Assembly (NCBI RefSeq): GCF_026870175.2
Contig: NZ_CP113977.2
Location: forward strand, 372,001-436,000
Length of the DNA stretch: 64,000 bases
Source of the DNA: Flavobacterium aestivum
GTDB taxonomy: Bacteria; Bacteroidota; Bacteroidia; Flavobacteriales; Flavobacteriaceae
Direction of reading: 5' to 3'
Shown here one piece after another: positions 54,238-64,000 of this stretch. The translations under genes were made by a program, and so were the position numbers. The notes beneath the pieces are model-generated. The model was not told the DNA's origin. It searched no databases and saw only the letters and a program-made list of their open reading frames with translations. The first letter of the stretch is position 1. Each line of letters starts with the position of its first letter.

Positions 54238-55176
54238 TTATAGGCTATATTTCAATCCAAAAGTCAAACCTAATCCACTAATTCCAACATAAGAACTAAT
54301 ATCATCAGTAGCTTTAGTATTATCAAAACCAGCTGCATTTGTTACCTTACTGTTAGAAGTAGTATTAATTTGCTCAACATAATCTACGTGACTTGCAGAG
54401 TAAGATGCATCAGGACGGAAACCAGTTGGCGTGTTTAATTTATCTACACCATTTTCAGTATACGTTTTAGTTTCTTTAGTTTTTCCGTGAACTGTAAAAT
54501 TACGGTATTCCAATTCAGCAAAAACAGAAATGTTTTTCCCTAATTTATAAGATGTACCTAAAGCTGCCATGAAACCAACTGTTGGGTTTGGCAACACCAC
54601 TTCTTTACCATACGTATTTGTTACACCTGCAGGAGTTGTGTAAGTTCTGTTTGTTTTGATTGTTAAATCCCCTACAACTGGAACAATAACCCCAACTTTA
54701 GAATAAGGCTCAAATCCTTTAGTTTCACCTAAAAACAAAACAACAGCTGGAGCTATATCAAAAGCTGTGATTTTCCCTTCAGCTTTTCCTGAAACAAAAA
54801 CACCTGGTGCAACTAATCTATTTACAGTCTCAACCATAGTTTTGCTAGCACCTGTGAAATAATTGAATCCCATCTCAACTCCTAAACGTGGTGAAAAACG
54901 ATATCCTACATTTAAACCTGTACGGAATCCTTCTCCAAAAGAACCATGATTTGTTTCTCTAGAAACCAAAGTAGTTCCGTTTGCAGCATATACATCTGTA
55001 TTAGGCAATGCTCCAGAAACTACTGGAAATTCTGTAGCTGCAGTTTGTACAAAATAAGAACCTCCTAATTTAAAATACCAAGTTTCCGGCTTACTGTCTG
55101 CAGTAGTTGTTGTAGTTTGACCTACCATAGTCATTGTAGAAACCAATAATCCGAATAATAATAACCCTTTTTTCAT
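54238..55176 (-). CDS. Outer-membrane beta-barrel protein
   Basis: A 312-residue protein with a signal peptide (MKKGLLLFGLLVSTMTMVGQ) and alternating amphipathic strands such as FRTGLNVGYRFSPRLGVEMG, ending in GLTFGLKYSL, whose terminal aromatic/leucine pattern suits barrel insertion. It belongs to the OmpA-barrel-like porin-family proteins common in Flavobacteria. Role unknown. A promoter and terminator of its own make it monocistronic. Confidence 0.85.
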   Translation of the reverse strand: MKKGLLLFGLLVSTMTMVGQTTTTTADSKPETWYFKLGGSYFVQTAATEFPVVSGALPNTDVYAANGTTLVSRETNHGSFGEGFRTGLNVGYRFSPRLGVEMGFNYFTGASKTMVETVNRLVAPGVFVSGKAEGKITAFDIAPAVVLFLGETKGFEPYSKVGVIVPVVGDLTIKTNRTYTTPAGVTNTYGKEVVLPNPTVGFMAALGTSYKLGKNISVFAELEYRNFTVHGKTKETKTYTENGVDKLNTPTGFRPDASYSASHVDYVEQINTTSNSKVTNAAGFDNTKATDDISSYVGISGLGLTFGLKYSL

Positions 55177-55199
55177 ATTTCTTTGTTAATTAATTTGCA

Positions 55200-55232
55200 C
55201 AAACATAAAATATTTTTAGATATTTTTAACAA
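55200..55232 (-). promoter_or_regulatory. Candidate promoter of outer-membrane protein gene
   Basis: Minus-strand TTG, 22 nt, TATGTTTG, ending 24 bp before the ATG; fits the Bacteroidota consensus. Confidence 0.55.
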
Positions 55233-55354
55233 CTCTTTTAGTCATCAAAACTCGCAATTAATACTATTTTTAATACTTGGGCTAATTTTTTACTATGCAT
55301 GCATAATTTTAACACAAAAAATATAAAATCACTTTAATTTTAACTTTTAAAAAA

Positions 55355-58300
55355 TTAATTTAACTTAAAATTAATCTGCATTTTCTCTAATTCGAACAAT
55401 AATTCATTCGAAATTTGAACTTTCAACTTCCTACTTGCCATCGATAATTTGGTTACTACTTTTATTTCCTCTACTTCTGTTACTGTTTTACTCTCAACCA
55501 CTTCGGCTGCCTCTTCATTTTCATCCACAAAAGTTTCTTCTTCGCTTTCTGCAAACTCAGGGGTTGTTTCTACGATTCGTTTTATCTTTTCTAACTCCAT
55601 GATTTCAAAAGTAACGGTGTTATCACCTTTATTTTCTTGAAAAAGGCGATTCAGTTTATGGATAAATTCAGCTTCCAAGTCTTTTATATTCAACAAAAGG
55701 ATCAGTTTTTTAGCAAAAGTACTCAACACATCCTGCAAGTATTGAACCAATACAAATTGCATTCTTGGCTCTGCTTTTTTACCTGTTTCCTGGTTTGTCC
55801 AACCTTCTTTTATCAACACTTTCATGAATGTAAAATTGTTTTGGATAAAGAAATGTCTAAACCTTAAATACTCTTCTCCAAAAATTTTAAATTCATAACT
55901 TTCGTCATATCCTTCTAACATAAAGGTTCCCCAACCTTTTCCGTTCTTCGCTACACGATGCTGTACATTGGTAATAATTCCCCCAAAGGTCAAGTTCTTA
56001 CCTACATATTGCTCCATATTTTTTAAAGCTTCGAGTTTGGCATTACAAAAATATTTCATTTCAAACTTATAGTCATCCAGCGGATGCCCTGAAATATAAA
56101 TTCCAACCACCTCTTTCTCTTTGGCTAATTTCTCCATCGTACTCCAATCTTCACAAGGAGGCACGATTGGTTCCGCTATTTGTACATCGCTGGTTTCACC
56201 AAACAAACTTACTTGCGACGAGTTTTCATTCTCCTGAAATTTAGATCCGTATTTAATGGATTTTTCATAAAATGTAATTCCGTCTCCATCATCATGGAAA
56301 TATTGTGCTCTAGTTGTCCCTTCGAACGAGTCGAAACCTCCAGCCAAAATTAAATTTTCAAGTGCTTTTTTATTTGCAGCACGCAAATCAATACGCTTGG
56401 TTAAGTCAAAAATAGACTTGTATTTTCCGTCTTTTCTGTTCTCTACAATAGTTTCTACAGCTCCTTGCCCTACTCCTTTTATAGCACCCATTCCAAAACG
56501 AACTGCGTAATCATCATTTACCGTAAACTTATAAAACGATTCGTTGACATCTGGCCCAAGAACCTGCAATCCCATACGCTTACATTCTTCCATAAAAAAC
56601 GACACCTGCTTGATATCACTCATGTTATTAGATAAAACTGCCGCCATATATTCGGCAGGATAATGCGCTTTTAGAAAAGCCGTTTGATAAGCAATCCAAG
56701 CATAGCAAGTAGAGTGTGATTTGTTGAAGGCGTAACTCGCAAAAGCTTCCCAGTCTTTCCAAATTTTTTCTAACACCGCTGAGTCGTGTCCTTTCTCAGC
56801 TGCTTGGGCAACGAACTTAGGTTTCATTTTGTCTAGTACGTCCTTTTGTTTTTTACCCATCGCTTTACGCAAAACGTCGGCCTCACCCTTTGTAAACCCT
56901 GCCAAAGACTGAGACAAAAGCATTACTTGCTCTTGGTAAACCGTAATTCCATAGGTTTCCGACAAATATTCGGCACAGGCATCTAAATCGTATTTGATTT
57001 CTTCATCACCATTCTTTCTTCGAACAAAGGATGGAATATACTCCAAAGGTCCTGGACGATACAAAGCATTCATCGCAATCAAATCTCCAAAAACTGTAGG
57101 CTTCAAATCCTTCATGTATTTTTGCATCCCGGGTGACTCGTATTGGAATATCCCAACCGTTTCACCTCTCTGGAACAATTCGTAGGTCTTGATGTCGTCA
57201 ATCGGGAAAGTGTCTGGATCTAATTCGATTCCAGTTCTATATTTTACCAGTTTTACTGTGTCTTTAATCAAGGTTAGGGTCTTCAGACCCAAGAAGTCCA
57301 TTTTTAACAGTCCGGCGCTTTCGGCAACGGAGTTGTCAAACTGGGTTACGTATAAATCCGAATCTTTGGCTGTAGTTACCGGTACATAATTAGTAATATC
57401 CGATGGCGTGATGATTACCCCACAGGCGTGAATACCTGTGTTTCGCATCGATCCTTCCAGTATTTTTGCCTGCTGGATGGTTTCTCCTGCCAAATTATCT
57501 TCATTGGCAATCGTAATCAGTTCTTTTACATTTTCAAACTCATCCGATCGCAAGGCTTTCTTGACCTCCTCTTCTTTTTCCGAAATAAAACGGGCCAAAT
57601 TCCACTTAGAAGGCATCATCCCAGGAATCAACTTTGCAATTTTATCGGCTTCAAACAAAGGCAAATCCAGCACACGAGCCGTATCACGAATTGCTGACTT
57701 GGTTGCCATTTTACCGTAGGTAATAATCTGCGCTACCTGATTAGCTCCATATTTTTTGATTACATAATCCATTACTCGACCTCGTCCTTCATCATCAAAA
57801 TCGATATCAATATCGGGCATGGACACACGATCCGGATTCAGGAAACGCTCAAAAAGCAAATCGTACTTTATCGGGTCAATATTCGTAATTCCTAAACAAT
57901 AAGCTACGGCGGAACCCGCTGCCGAACCACGACCGGGACCAACCGAAACGTCCATTTTCCTAGCTTCCGCAATGAAATCCTGTACGATTAGGAAATATCC
58001 CGGATAACCCGAATTGGAAATGGTGAGTAACTCAAAATCCAATCGCTCTTGAATGTCGGGAGTAATTTCGCCATATCTTTTTTGTGCCCCTACCATTGTA
58101 AGGTGTCTTAAATAAGCATTTTCACCTCGAACACCTCCATCTGTCTCGTCTTCCGGTACAACAAACTCTTGCGGAATATCATATTTAGGAAGCAATACAT
58201 CGCGATACAGCGAGTAAATTTCTACCTTATCTATAATTTCTTGAATATTGGCAATGGCTTCAGGCAAATCCGCAAAGAGTTTTTTCATTTCCTCTTCCGA

Positions 58301-59878
58301 CTTATAATAGTATTCCTGATTAGGTAATCCATAACGATACCCTCGACCACGACCAATAGGCGTAGCCTGCTTCTCTCCATCTTTTACACACAACAAAATG
58401 TCGTGCGCATTAGCATCTTCTTTATTTACATAATAAGTATTGTTGGTAGCAATTAACTTTACGTTGTGCTTTTGCGAAAATTCAATCAAGGTTTTATTTA
58501 CACGATTTTCATCCTCTTGATTATGACGCATAATTTCAAGATACAAATCAGAGCCAAACTGTTCTTTCCACCAAAGCAAGGCCTCTTCGGCTTGATTCTC
58601 ACCAATATTCAGGATCTTACTCGGAATCTCTCCGTATAAATTCCCAGACAAAACCATAATGTCTTCCTTGTATTTTTCGACAATCGCTCTATCTATTCTG
58701 GGTACGTAATAAAATCCTTCTGTATAAGCAATAGAAGCCATCTTGGCTAAATTATGATACCCGCTCTTGTTTTTAGCCAGCAAAACCACCTGATATCCAT
58801 TGTCTTTTTTGGATTTATCCAAATGGTTCTCACAGATATTAAATTCACAACCTACAATAGGTTTGATTTCAGTTTCCGTTGGCTCTTCTCCATTTTCTAC
58901 CAAATCTTTGTTTTTGGAAGAAGCTGCTTTGTTGTGATTCATGACCGCACTCACAAAATGGAATGCCCCCATCATATTCCCAGTATCTGTCATTGCTACA
59001 GCAGGAAATTTATTTTTGGCCGTAACCGAAACTAAACCTCCAATACTTATGGTCGACTGTAAAACTGAAAACTGTGTATGGTTATGAAGATGTGCAAAAG
59101 ACGCATCTATCAATGCTTTTTTATTATCGGCTAGTTCTTCTTTAGAAACCGAAAAAGTGTTTTTTTCACTAAATTGAAGTCGGATTTTGTCCGATGCTTC
59201 TTTTAGGTTGATATGTTTTAAACCGATTAACTCAAACTCAAGCGGATTTTTACTTTTGAAATCCTTAAAATAACCTACCTCAACATCTAGTTCTTCTTTG
59301 GTGAAAACATCCCTACGGATTAATTCCAGGAAACAACGTGTGGTAGCCTCAACGTCGGCGGTGGCGTTGTGTGCTTCCGCAAATGTAGTTTCAAATAAAT
59401 ATTCGTGTAATTCTGTTAAGGTTGGTAATTTGAATTTTCCTCCACGACCTCCCGGTAATTTTAATAACGAAGCTGTAACCTCAGTACAGGTATCCAGAAT
59501 TGGCATCTCTCCCATAGGCGAAGCAACTCCCATTCTGTAGAATTCGCAACCCATAATATTGACATCAAAACCAAGATTCTGACCCACAATAAATTTGGCT
59601 TTGCCTAAAGCAACGTTGAATTTCTCTAAAACTTCAGCCAGAGAAATACCTTCTGCTTCGGCCAATTCAGTAGAAATTCCGTGAATACGCTCAGCATCAT
59701 ACGGAATATTGAATCCTTCCGGTTTTACCAAATAATCCTGATGCTCGATAAGTTTCCCCATGTCATCGTGCAACTGCCATGCGATTTGCACACATCTAGG
59801 CCAGTTGTCTGTGTCAGAAATGGGTGCTCCCCATTTCTTGGGTAATCCTGTGGTTTCGGTATCGAATATTAAGTACAT
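55355..59878 (-). CDS. dnaE: DNA polymerase III alpha subunit with fused proofreading exonuclease
   Basis: A 1507-residue replicative polymerase. Residues 1 to about 180 are a DnaQ-like 3'-5' exonuclease (YLIFDTETTGLPKK with the first catalytic Asp/Glu; VGQNLGFDVNIMG; HNATADVEATTR). A linker leads to a PHP domain from about 265 (FAHLHNHTQFSVLQS) and the C-family polymerase core (GPGRGSAAGSAVAYCLGI; MPDIDIDFDDEGRGRVMDY with catalytic Asp residues; EQVMLLSQ). An OB-fold and acidic C-terminal region follow. The fusion of proofreading and polymerase modules is usual in Bacteroidota, where it replaces a separate epsilon subunit. Confidence 0.95.
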   Translation of the reverse strand: MYLIFDTETTGLPKKWGAPISDTDNWPRCVQIAWQLHDDMGKLIEHQDYLVKPEGFNIPYDAERIHGISTELAEAEGISLAEVLEKFNVALGKAKFIVGQNLGFDVNIMGCEFYRMGVASPMGEMPILDTCTEVTASLLKLPGGRGGKFKLPTLTELHEYLFETTFAEAHNATADVEATTRCFLELIRRDVFTKEELDVEVGYFKDFKSKNPLEFELIGLKHINLKEASDKIRLQFSEKNTFSVSKEELADNKKALIDASFAHLHNHTQFSVLQSTISIGGLVSVTAKNKFPAVAMTDTGNMMGAFHFVSAVMNHNKAASSKNKDLVENGEEPTETEIKPIVGCEFNICENHLDKSKKDNGYQVVLLAKNKSGYHNLAKMASIAYTEGFYYVPRIDRAIVEKYKEDIMVLSGNLYGEIPSKILNIGENQAEEALLWWKEQFGSDLYLEIMRHNQEDENRVNKTLIEFSQKHNVKLIATNNTYYVNKEDANAHDILLCVKDGEKQATPIGRGRGYRYGLPNQEYYYKSEEEMKKLFADLPEAIANIQEIIDKVEIYSLYRDVLLPKYDIPQEFVVPEDETDGGVRGENAYLRHLTMVGAQKRYGEITPDIQERLDFELLTISNSGYPGYFLIVQDFIAEARKMDVSVGPGRGSAAGSAVAYCLGITNIDPIKYDLLFERFLNPDRVSMPDIDIDFDDEGRGRVMDYVIKKYGANQVAQIITYGKMATKSAIRDTARVLDLPLFEADKIAKLIPGMMPSKWNLARFISEKEEEVKKALRSDEFENVKELITIANEDNLAGETIQQAKILEGSMRNTGIHACGVIITPSDITNYVPVTTAKDSDLYVTQFDNSVAESAGLLKMDFLGLKTLTLIKDTVKLVKYRTGIELDPDTFPIDDIKTYELFQRGETVGIFQYESPGMQKYMKDLKPTVFGDLIAMNALYRPGPLEYIPSFVRRKNGDEEIKYDLDACAEYLSETYGITVYQEQVMLLSQSLAGFTKGEADVLRKAMGKKQKDVLDKMKPKFVAQAAEKGHDSAVLEKIWKDWEAFASYAFNKSHSTCYAWIAYQTAFLKAHYPAEYMAAVLSNNMSDIKQVSFFMEECKRMGLQVLGPDVNESFYKFTVNDDYAVRFGMGAIKGVGQGAVETIVENRKDGKYKSIFDLTKRIDLRAANKKALENLILAGGFDSFEGTTRAQYFHDDGDGITFYEKSIKYGSKFQENENSSQVSLFGETSDVQIAEPIVPPCEDWSTMEKLAKEKEVVGIYISGHPLDDYKFEMKYFCNAKLEALKNMEQYVGKNLTFGGIITNVQHRVAKNGKGWGTFMLEGYDESYEFKIFGEEYLRFRHFFIQNNFTFMKVLIKEGWTNQETGKKAEPRMQFVLVQYLQDVLSTFAKKLILLLNIKDLEAEFIHKLNRLFQENKGDNTVTFEIMELEKIKRIVETTPEFAESEEETFVDENEEAAEVVESKTVTEVEEIKVVTKLSMASRKLKVQISNELLFELEKMQINFKLN

Positions 59879-60748
59879 AGTTTCTAAAAAGCAAAAATTA
59901 AAGTTCTCAATCCTAAGTTTTGTATCACCCTAAAATATTGATTTTATGGATTATAAAAAACATACAAACTCAAAATGGCAGAGGGTCAAATTTAGTTTTT
60001 TTATAGGGATTGAGGCACGGAAGTTATTAACAAAACCGCATTAAAAAAAAGCAAACTTCAAGTACTATATTTTGTAGCTTCATTCGTAAAAAAAATAAAA
60101 ACTACTCTAATCATAATGCGATTTGAGTTGAGGATACTTCATTATCAGCAAAACTCCATATATTTCATTTAAAGCTATTTATCGGAGTAGATAAACAACC
60201 CAACACCTGAATAATTTTTAAATTTTACCCCTTTTGATTCTTCCCAAAAACCTATTTCTTAATCAAATATCTATCTCATCTCTTTTTTTGGATGTCGTAG
60301 TTTTTATCAAAAAAAAGGGAGGCAAAAAACTCCTATTATGTATTATCAATAACTAAATAAATTGATTTTTTTATTCATTTTTATAAAACTGCCAAGATAC
60401 AAACTACGACAACAACCGTTGTTTTTTGATATTTTTAGCTTATTTTTTAAACAAATACCTGTTTTAAACCCCGTTTTTGCGATAAATTTACGAATTATCA
60501 AAATCTCGACAATTAACATTAAAGTAACTTTGAAAAGAAATTTAAAGTCAAATTGAAAAGAATATTTTTTTGTCAAAAATCATCAACTAAAGTACAATAG
60601 ATACTTAAATCCTTTTTTGGGTATCGTATAAAACCTTTTTTCAAAATTGGCGCCTTTTTTTTCTTTTCTAAATTTGCGTTCAATGATATAATTGTTAGGA
60701 ATTTTATCCTAATTGTATAAAGAGAAATACACTAAAAAATAGTTAAAA
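59879..60748. other. Intergenic region, 870 bp
   Basis: Long AT-rich gap between the divergent dnaE and leuC genes. The only clear signal is the leuC promoter at 60647-60676. Two short overlapping open frames (about 60346-60576) on opposite strands are low-complexity and unconvincing. No riboswitch or T-box fold is recognised. Confidence 0.5.
60647..60676 (+). promoter_or_regulatory. leuC promoter
   Basis: TTG, 19 nt, TAAATTTG: exact match to the Bacteroidota -33/-7 consensus. It lies 72 bp before the leuC start. Confidence 0.8.
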
Positions 60749-62143
60749 ATGAGTACTACATTATTCGACAAAGTATGGGATGCACACGTGGTGCGTAAAA
60801 TAGAAGATGGACCAGATGTGTTTTTTATTGACCGTCATTTCATTCACGAAGTGACCAGTCCTGTTGCTTTTTTAGGTTTAAAAGAAAGAGGTATCAAGGT
60901 ATTATACCCTGAACGTACCTTTGCAACAGCAGATCACAACACCCCTACTATTAACCAACACTTACCTGTTACCGATGCTTTATCTGCTAATCAATTGAAA
61001 GCACTTGAAGATAATGCAGCTGAATATGGTATTTCTCACTGGGGATTAGGACATCAAAAAAACGGTATTGTTCACGTTGTAGGTCCTGAAAACGGAATTA
61101 CATTACCTGGTGCAACTATTGTTTGTGGTGACTCTCACACTTCTACCCATGGTGCTTTTGGAGCTATCGCTTTTGGTATTGGAACTTCGGAGGTAGAAAT
61201 GGTTTTGTCTACCCAATGCATCATGCAGCCTAAACCAAAGAAAATGCGTATCAACGTAAACGGAAAATTGAGCAAAGGTGTTGGTCCAAAGGACGTAGCA
61301 CTTTATATCATTGCACAATTAACCACTTCTGGAGGTACAGGATATTTTGTAGAATACGCAGGAAATGTTTTTGAAGAAATGACTATGGAAGGTCGTATGA
61401 CCGTTTGTAACCTAAGTATAGAAATGGGATCCCGTGGTGGTATGATTGCTCCTGACCAAACTACATTCGATTTCTTGAAAGGACGTTTATATGCTCCAAA
61501 AGGTGAAGCCTGGGATAAAGCAGTTGCCTATTGGAAAACTCTTAAAACTGATGCTGATGCTGTTTTTGATGCTGAATTGAACATCGACGCTGCAGACATA
61601 GAACCAATGATTACTTACGGAACCAATCCTGGAATGGGAATTGGTATTACAAAACATATTCCAAACGCGGATCAAGTTGAGGGTGGTGAAGAAACCTATA
61701 AAAAATCTTTGGCCTACATGGGCTTTCATGAAAATGACGTCATGATTGGCAAACCTATTGACTTTGTTTTCTTAGGAAGTTGTACCAATGGTCGTATTGA
61801 AGATTTTAGAGCTTTTACAGAAATTGTTAAAGGCAGAAAAAAAGCAGACAACGTTACTGCTTGGTTAGTTCCGGGTTCACATGTTGTAGAAGCACAAATC
61901 AAAGAAGAAGGTCTTTTAGATATCCTTACTGAAGCTGGTTTTGTATTGCGTCAGCCAGGTTGTTCCGCTTGTTTGGCAATGAATGATGATAAAGTTCCTG
62001 CCGGAAAATACGCTGTAAGTACATCAAATAGAAACTTTGAAGGTCGCCAAGGTCCTGGTTCCAGAACATTACTAGCAAGTCCTATTATGGCTGCTGCTGC
62101 TGCCGTTACCGGAAAATTGACTGATCCGAGAGATCTTTTATAA
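60749..62143 (+). CDS. leuC: 3-isopropylmalate dehydratase large subunit
   Basis: A 464-residue aconitase-family enzyme for leucine synthesis; it holds the [4Fe-4S] cluster. Conserved motifs are [47 protein letters not shown] and [12 protein letters not shown], the last two with cluster cysteines. Followed 149 bp later by leuD, so the two subunits are probably co-transcribed. Confidence 0.96.
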   Translation: MSTTLFDKVWDAHVVRKIEDGPDVFFIDRHFIHEVTSPVAFLGLKERGIKVLYPERTFATADHNTPTINQHLPVTDALSANQLKALEDNAAEYGISHWGLGHQKNGIVHVVGPENGITLPGATIVCGDSHTSTHGAFGAIAFGIGTSEVEMVLSTQCIMQPKPKKMRINVNGKLSKGVGPKDVALYIIAQLTTSGGTGYFVEYAGNVFEEMTMEGRMTVCNLSIEMGSRGGMIAPDQTTFDFLKGRLYAPKGEAWDKAVAYWKTLKTDADAVFDAELNIDAADIEPMITYGTNPGMGIGITKHIPNADQVEGGEETYKKSLAYMGFHENDVMIGKPIDFVFLGSCTNGRIEDFRAFTEIVKGRKKADNVTAWLVPGSHVVEAQIKEEGLLDILTEAGFVLRQPGCSACLAMNDDKVPAGKYAVSTSNRNFEGRQGPGSRTLLASPIMAAAAAVTGKLTDPRDLL

Positions 62144-62153
62144 GAAGCAATAA

Positions 62154-62284
62154 GCTTTAAGCTATAGGCTTTAAGCAAGTAACGAACATCTAAAAAAGGC
62201 TTACAGCTCATAGCTTACAAGCCTAAAGCAAATAATAATACAACTGTGGGAAAAGCCTAAGGCCTAAAGCCTACAGCCTAAAGC
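62154..62284. repeat. Repetitive leuC-leuD spacer
   Basis: The spacer is made of variations on GCCTAAAGC/GCTTTAGGC. The 23-bp segment 62154-62176 is an inverted copy, with a few mismatches, of 62262-62284, and a second imperfect hairpin (GGCTTACAGCT to AGCTTACAAGCC, 62197-62222) lies between. The leuC-leuD transcript would fold strongly here. Confidence 0.7.
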
Positions 62285-62292
62285 AAAACAAA

Positions 62293-62889
62293 ATGGCATA
62301 CGATAAATTTAATATCCTTACTAGTAGTGCAGTGCCACTACCAATAGAAAACGTAGATACGGATCAAATCATTCCTGCTCGTTTCCTGAAAGCTACAAAA
62401 CGTGAAGGTTTTGGAGACAACCTTTTTAGAGACTGGAGATACAATGGGGACGATACTCCTAAAGCAGATTTCGTTTTAAACAACAAAACATATAGCGGAA
62501 AAATATTAGTAGGCGGAAAAAACTTTGGTTCTGGTTCTTCAAGAGAACATGCAGCTTGGGCGGTTTATGACTACGGATTCCGCGCAGTAGTTTCTAGTTT
62601 CTTTGCAGACATTTTCAAGGGAAATTGCTTGAATGTTGGTGTTCTACCTGTACAAGTTAGTCCAGAATTTGCCGAAACTATTTTTAAAGCTATCGAAGCT
62701 GATCCTAAAACAGAATTAGAAATCAATTTGCCAGAACAAACCATTACGCTTAAAGTAACTGGTCAAAAAGAATCTTTTGCCATTAATGGATACAAAAAAA
62801 ACAATATGATTAATGGCTTTGATGATATTGACTATTTGCAAAACATTAAAGAAGAAATTACGGGATTTGCAGATAAACTGCCTTACTAA
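62293..62889 (+). CDS. leuD: 3-isopropylmalate dehydratase small subunit
   Basis: A 198-residue swivelling-domain subunit that pairs with LeuC. VDTDQIIPARFLKATKREGF and the active-site serine loop NFGSGSSREHAAWAVYDYG are typical. leuA and leuB are not adjacent on the visible side. Confidence 0.96.
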   Translation: MAYDKFNILTSSAVPLPIENVDTDQIIPARFLKATKREGFGDNLFRDWRYNGDDTPKADFVLNNKTYSGKILVGGKNFGSGSSREHAAWAVYDYGFRAVVSSFFADIFKGNCLNVGVLPVQVSPEFAETIFKAIEADPKTELEINLPEQTITLKVTGQKESFAINGYKKNNMINGFDDIDYLQNIKEEITGFADKLPY

Positions 62890-62917
62890 AAAAACAAATA
62901 CAATTAGTTAAGCAAGA

Positions 62918-62949
62918 AACCCGACACATTTTTCAAAATCTGTCGGGTT
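62918..62949 (+). terminator. Terminator after leuD
   Basis: Perfect 9-bp stem AACCCGACA/TGTCGGGTT; only a short T-run follows. Confidence 0.7.
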
Positions 62950-62966
62950 TGTAAATAAAAATAGAT

Positions 62967-63275
62967 ATGGTTTTAGAAATGGCTATTCTACAGGTAAAAA
63001 AAGGAGAAGAAACTCATTTTGAAAGAGACTTTGCCATTGCCAGTCAATTTATTCAATCGATTCCTGGTTATATACATCATAGTTTGAGAAAATGCTTTGA
63101 GGAAGAAAACAAATATTTGCTACTGGTTGATTGGGAAAAATTAGAAGATCATACCATTGGCTTTAGAGAATCCGAAGCCTATTTCGAATGGAAAAAATTG
63201 TTACATCATTATTACAATCCATTCCCAGTTGTAGAACACTATGAGATGGTTTTTGAGAATAAAAAGCAATTTTAA
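62967..63275 (+). CDS. Antibiotic biosynthesis monooxygenase (ABM) domain protein
   Basis: A 102-residue dimeric ferredoxin-like-fold protein: MAILQVKKGEETHFERDFAI at the start and the core YLLLVDWEKLEDHTIGFR are characteristic. Members are small heme- or quinone-related oxygenases of mostly unknown role. It lies 9 bp before the methyltransferase gene. Confidence 0.85.
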   Translation: MVLEMAILQVKKGEETHFERDFAIASQFIQSIPGYIHHSLRKCFEEENKYLLLVDWEKLEDHTIGFRESEAYFEWKKLLHHYYNPFPVVEHYEMVFENKKQF

Positions 63276-63284
63276 ATTATAAAA

Positions 63285-63989
63285 ATGAAATCAACATTAT
63301 CTGAAATACAACAGCGCTTTGACAATGAAGTAGAGCGTTTTTCTAATCTAGAAACAGGCCAAATCAGTACTATTGACGCCACTTTGAGTTTAGAATTATT
63401 AACCCAAGCAGCTAGCGCCTGTTGCCCTGATGCCAAACAGGTTTTGGATTTGGGCTGTGGTGCAGGCAATTATTCTTTAAAATTATTAAGTCTTATTCCT
63501 GACTTTGATTCCACTTTGATTGATTTGAGTCAACCTATGCTGGACAAAGCAATAGAAAGAATTTCTAAAGTTTCTAAAGGGAAAATCACTGCTATTCAAA
63601 CCGATTTTTTGAATATGGAATTGCCTGATGAAACTTTCGACATTGTGGTTACTGGTGCTGCCATGCATCATTTAAGATCAGATGAAGAATGGGAAACGGT
63701 CTTCACCAAAATATATAAAAGTTTAAAAAAGGGAGGCTGTTTTTGGATTTCAGATTTAATCAAACACGATCATCCTGCTATTGACCAATTAATGTGGAAA
63801 CGTTATTCGGATTATTTACAATCTGTTGGTGGTGTAGCCTATCAAGAAAATGTATTTGATTACATTGCCAAAGAGGACACACCACGATCAGTAATCTACC
63901 AATTGGATGTATTAAAAAAAACAGGATTTTCATATGTTGACGTCCTGCATAAAAACAGTAATTTCTCTGTGTTTGGAGGAATCAAATAA
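63285..63989 (+). CDS. Class I SAM-dependent methyltransferase
   Basis: A 234-residue methyltransferase. The SAM motif I is VLDLGCGAGNYSLKLL, with the acidic residue of motif II in TLIDLSQPMLDKA and motif IV-like DIVVTGAAMHHL. The substrate is unknown. It is probably co-transcribed with the ABM gene and ends 11 bp before the window's right edge. Confidence 0.88.
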   Translation: MKSTLSEIQQRFDNEVERFSNLETGQISTIDATLSLELLTQAASACCPDAKQVLDLGCGAGNYSLKLLSLIPDFDSTLIDLSQPMLDKAIERISKVSKGKITAIQTDFLNMELPDETFDIVVTGAAMHHLRSDEEWETVFTKIYKSLKKGGCFWISDLIKHDHPAIDQLMWKRYSDYLQSVGGVAYQENVFDYIAKEDTPRSVIYQLDVLKKTGFSYVDVLHKNSNFSVFGGIK

Positions 63990-64000
63990 TCAAATGAACG

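Noticed and set aside
60346..60576. Short open frames on both strands in the dnaE-leuC gap
   Set aside because: Overlapping, low-complexity, AT-driven, no promoter or recognisable protein features.

Overview
The window comes from a low-GC member of the Bacteroidota, most likely a Flavobacterium or close relative. The evidence is four proteins ending in type IX secretion (T9SS) C-terminal sorting domains, promoters of the Bacteroidota type (TTG, about 19 nt, TAnnTTTG), a DnaE with a fused DnaQ-like exonuclease, and tRNA genes without an encoded CCA end. No insertion sequence, prophage or CRISPR array is visible.

Layout. 1-1133: an orphan HExxH toxin-like module followed by an overlapping lipoprotein that runs off the left edge. 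1457-4427: tandem S37-family peptidases (minus). 4582-6619: a pyrroline-2-carboxylate reductase-like gene and a trans-3-hydroxy-L-proline dehydratase (plus). 6761-13377: an exported GH63 alpha-glucosidase, an exported GH42 beta-galactosidase, and a fused hydroxylysine kinase / 5-phosphohydroxylysine phospho-lyase (plus). 13621-32848: two very large paralogous M43 metalloproteases, a dipeptidyl peptidase IV with a decayed partial copy beside it, and a third M43 protease with PKD and cleaved-adhesin-like modules (all minus). 33272-39557: Xaa-Pro aminopeptidase, D-hydroxyproline dehydrogenase-like oxidase, 4-hydroxyproline 2-epimerase, 2,5-dioxovalerate dehydrogenase and a pyrroline-4-hydroxy-2-carboxylate deaminase (minus), next to a divergent AraC regulator.

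Together, 1457-40566 reads as a collagen-utilisation island. Secreted proteases would cut collagen or gelatin; S37 tripeptidyl, DPP-IV and Xaa-Pro peptidases would handle Gly-Pro-Hyp-type peptides; and dedicated enzymes exist for every collagen-specific residue: 4-hydroxyproline to 2-oxoglutarate, 3-hydroxyproline to proline, and glucosyl-galactosyl-hydroxylysine through deglycosylation, phosphorylation and elimination to 2-aminoadipate semialdehyde. The assignments come from motifs and context; no substrate has been tested, and no uptake transporter lies in the window.

40657-64000 is mostly core genome: a PH/SHOCT protein, MmcQ/YjbR, DUF4260, GNAT, cyclase family, hemW, ruvC, DUF1003, a flippase-like protein with a GT2, DUF456, two tandem tRNA-Asp genes, DUF58, trxA, a coiled-coil protein, an MFS transporter, an outer-membrane barrel, dnaE, leuC-leuD, an ABM monooxygenase and a methyltransferase.
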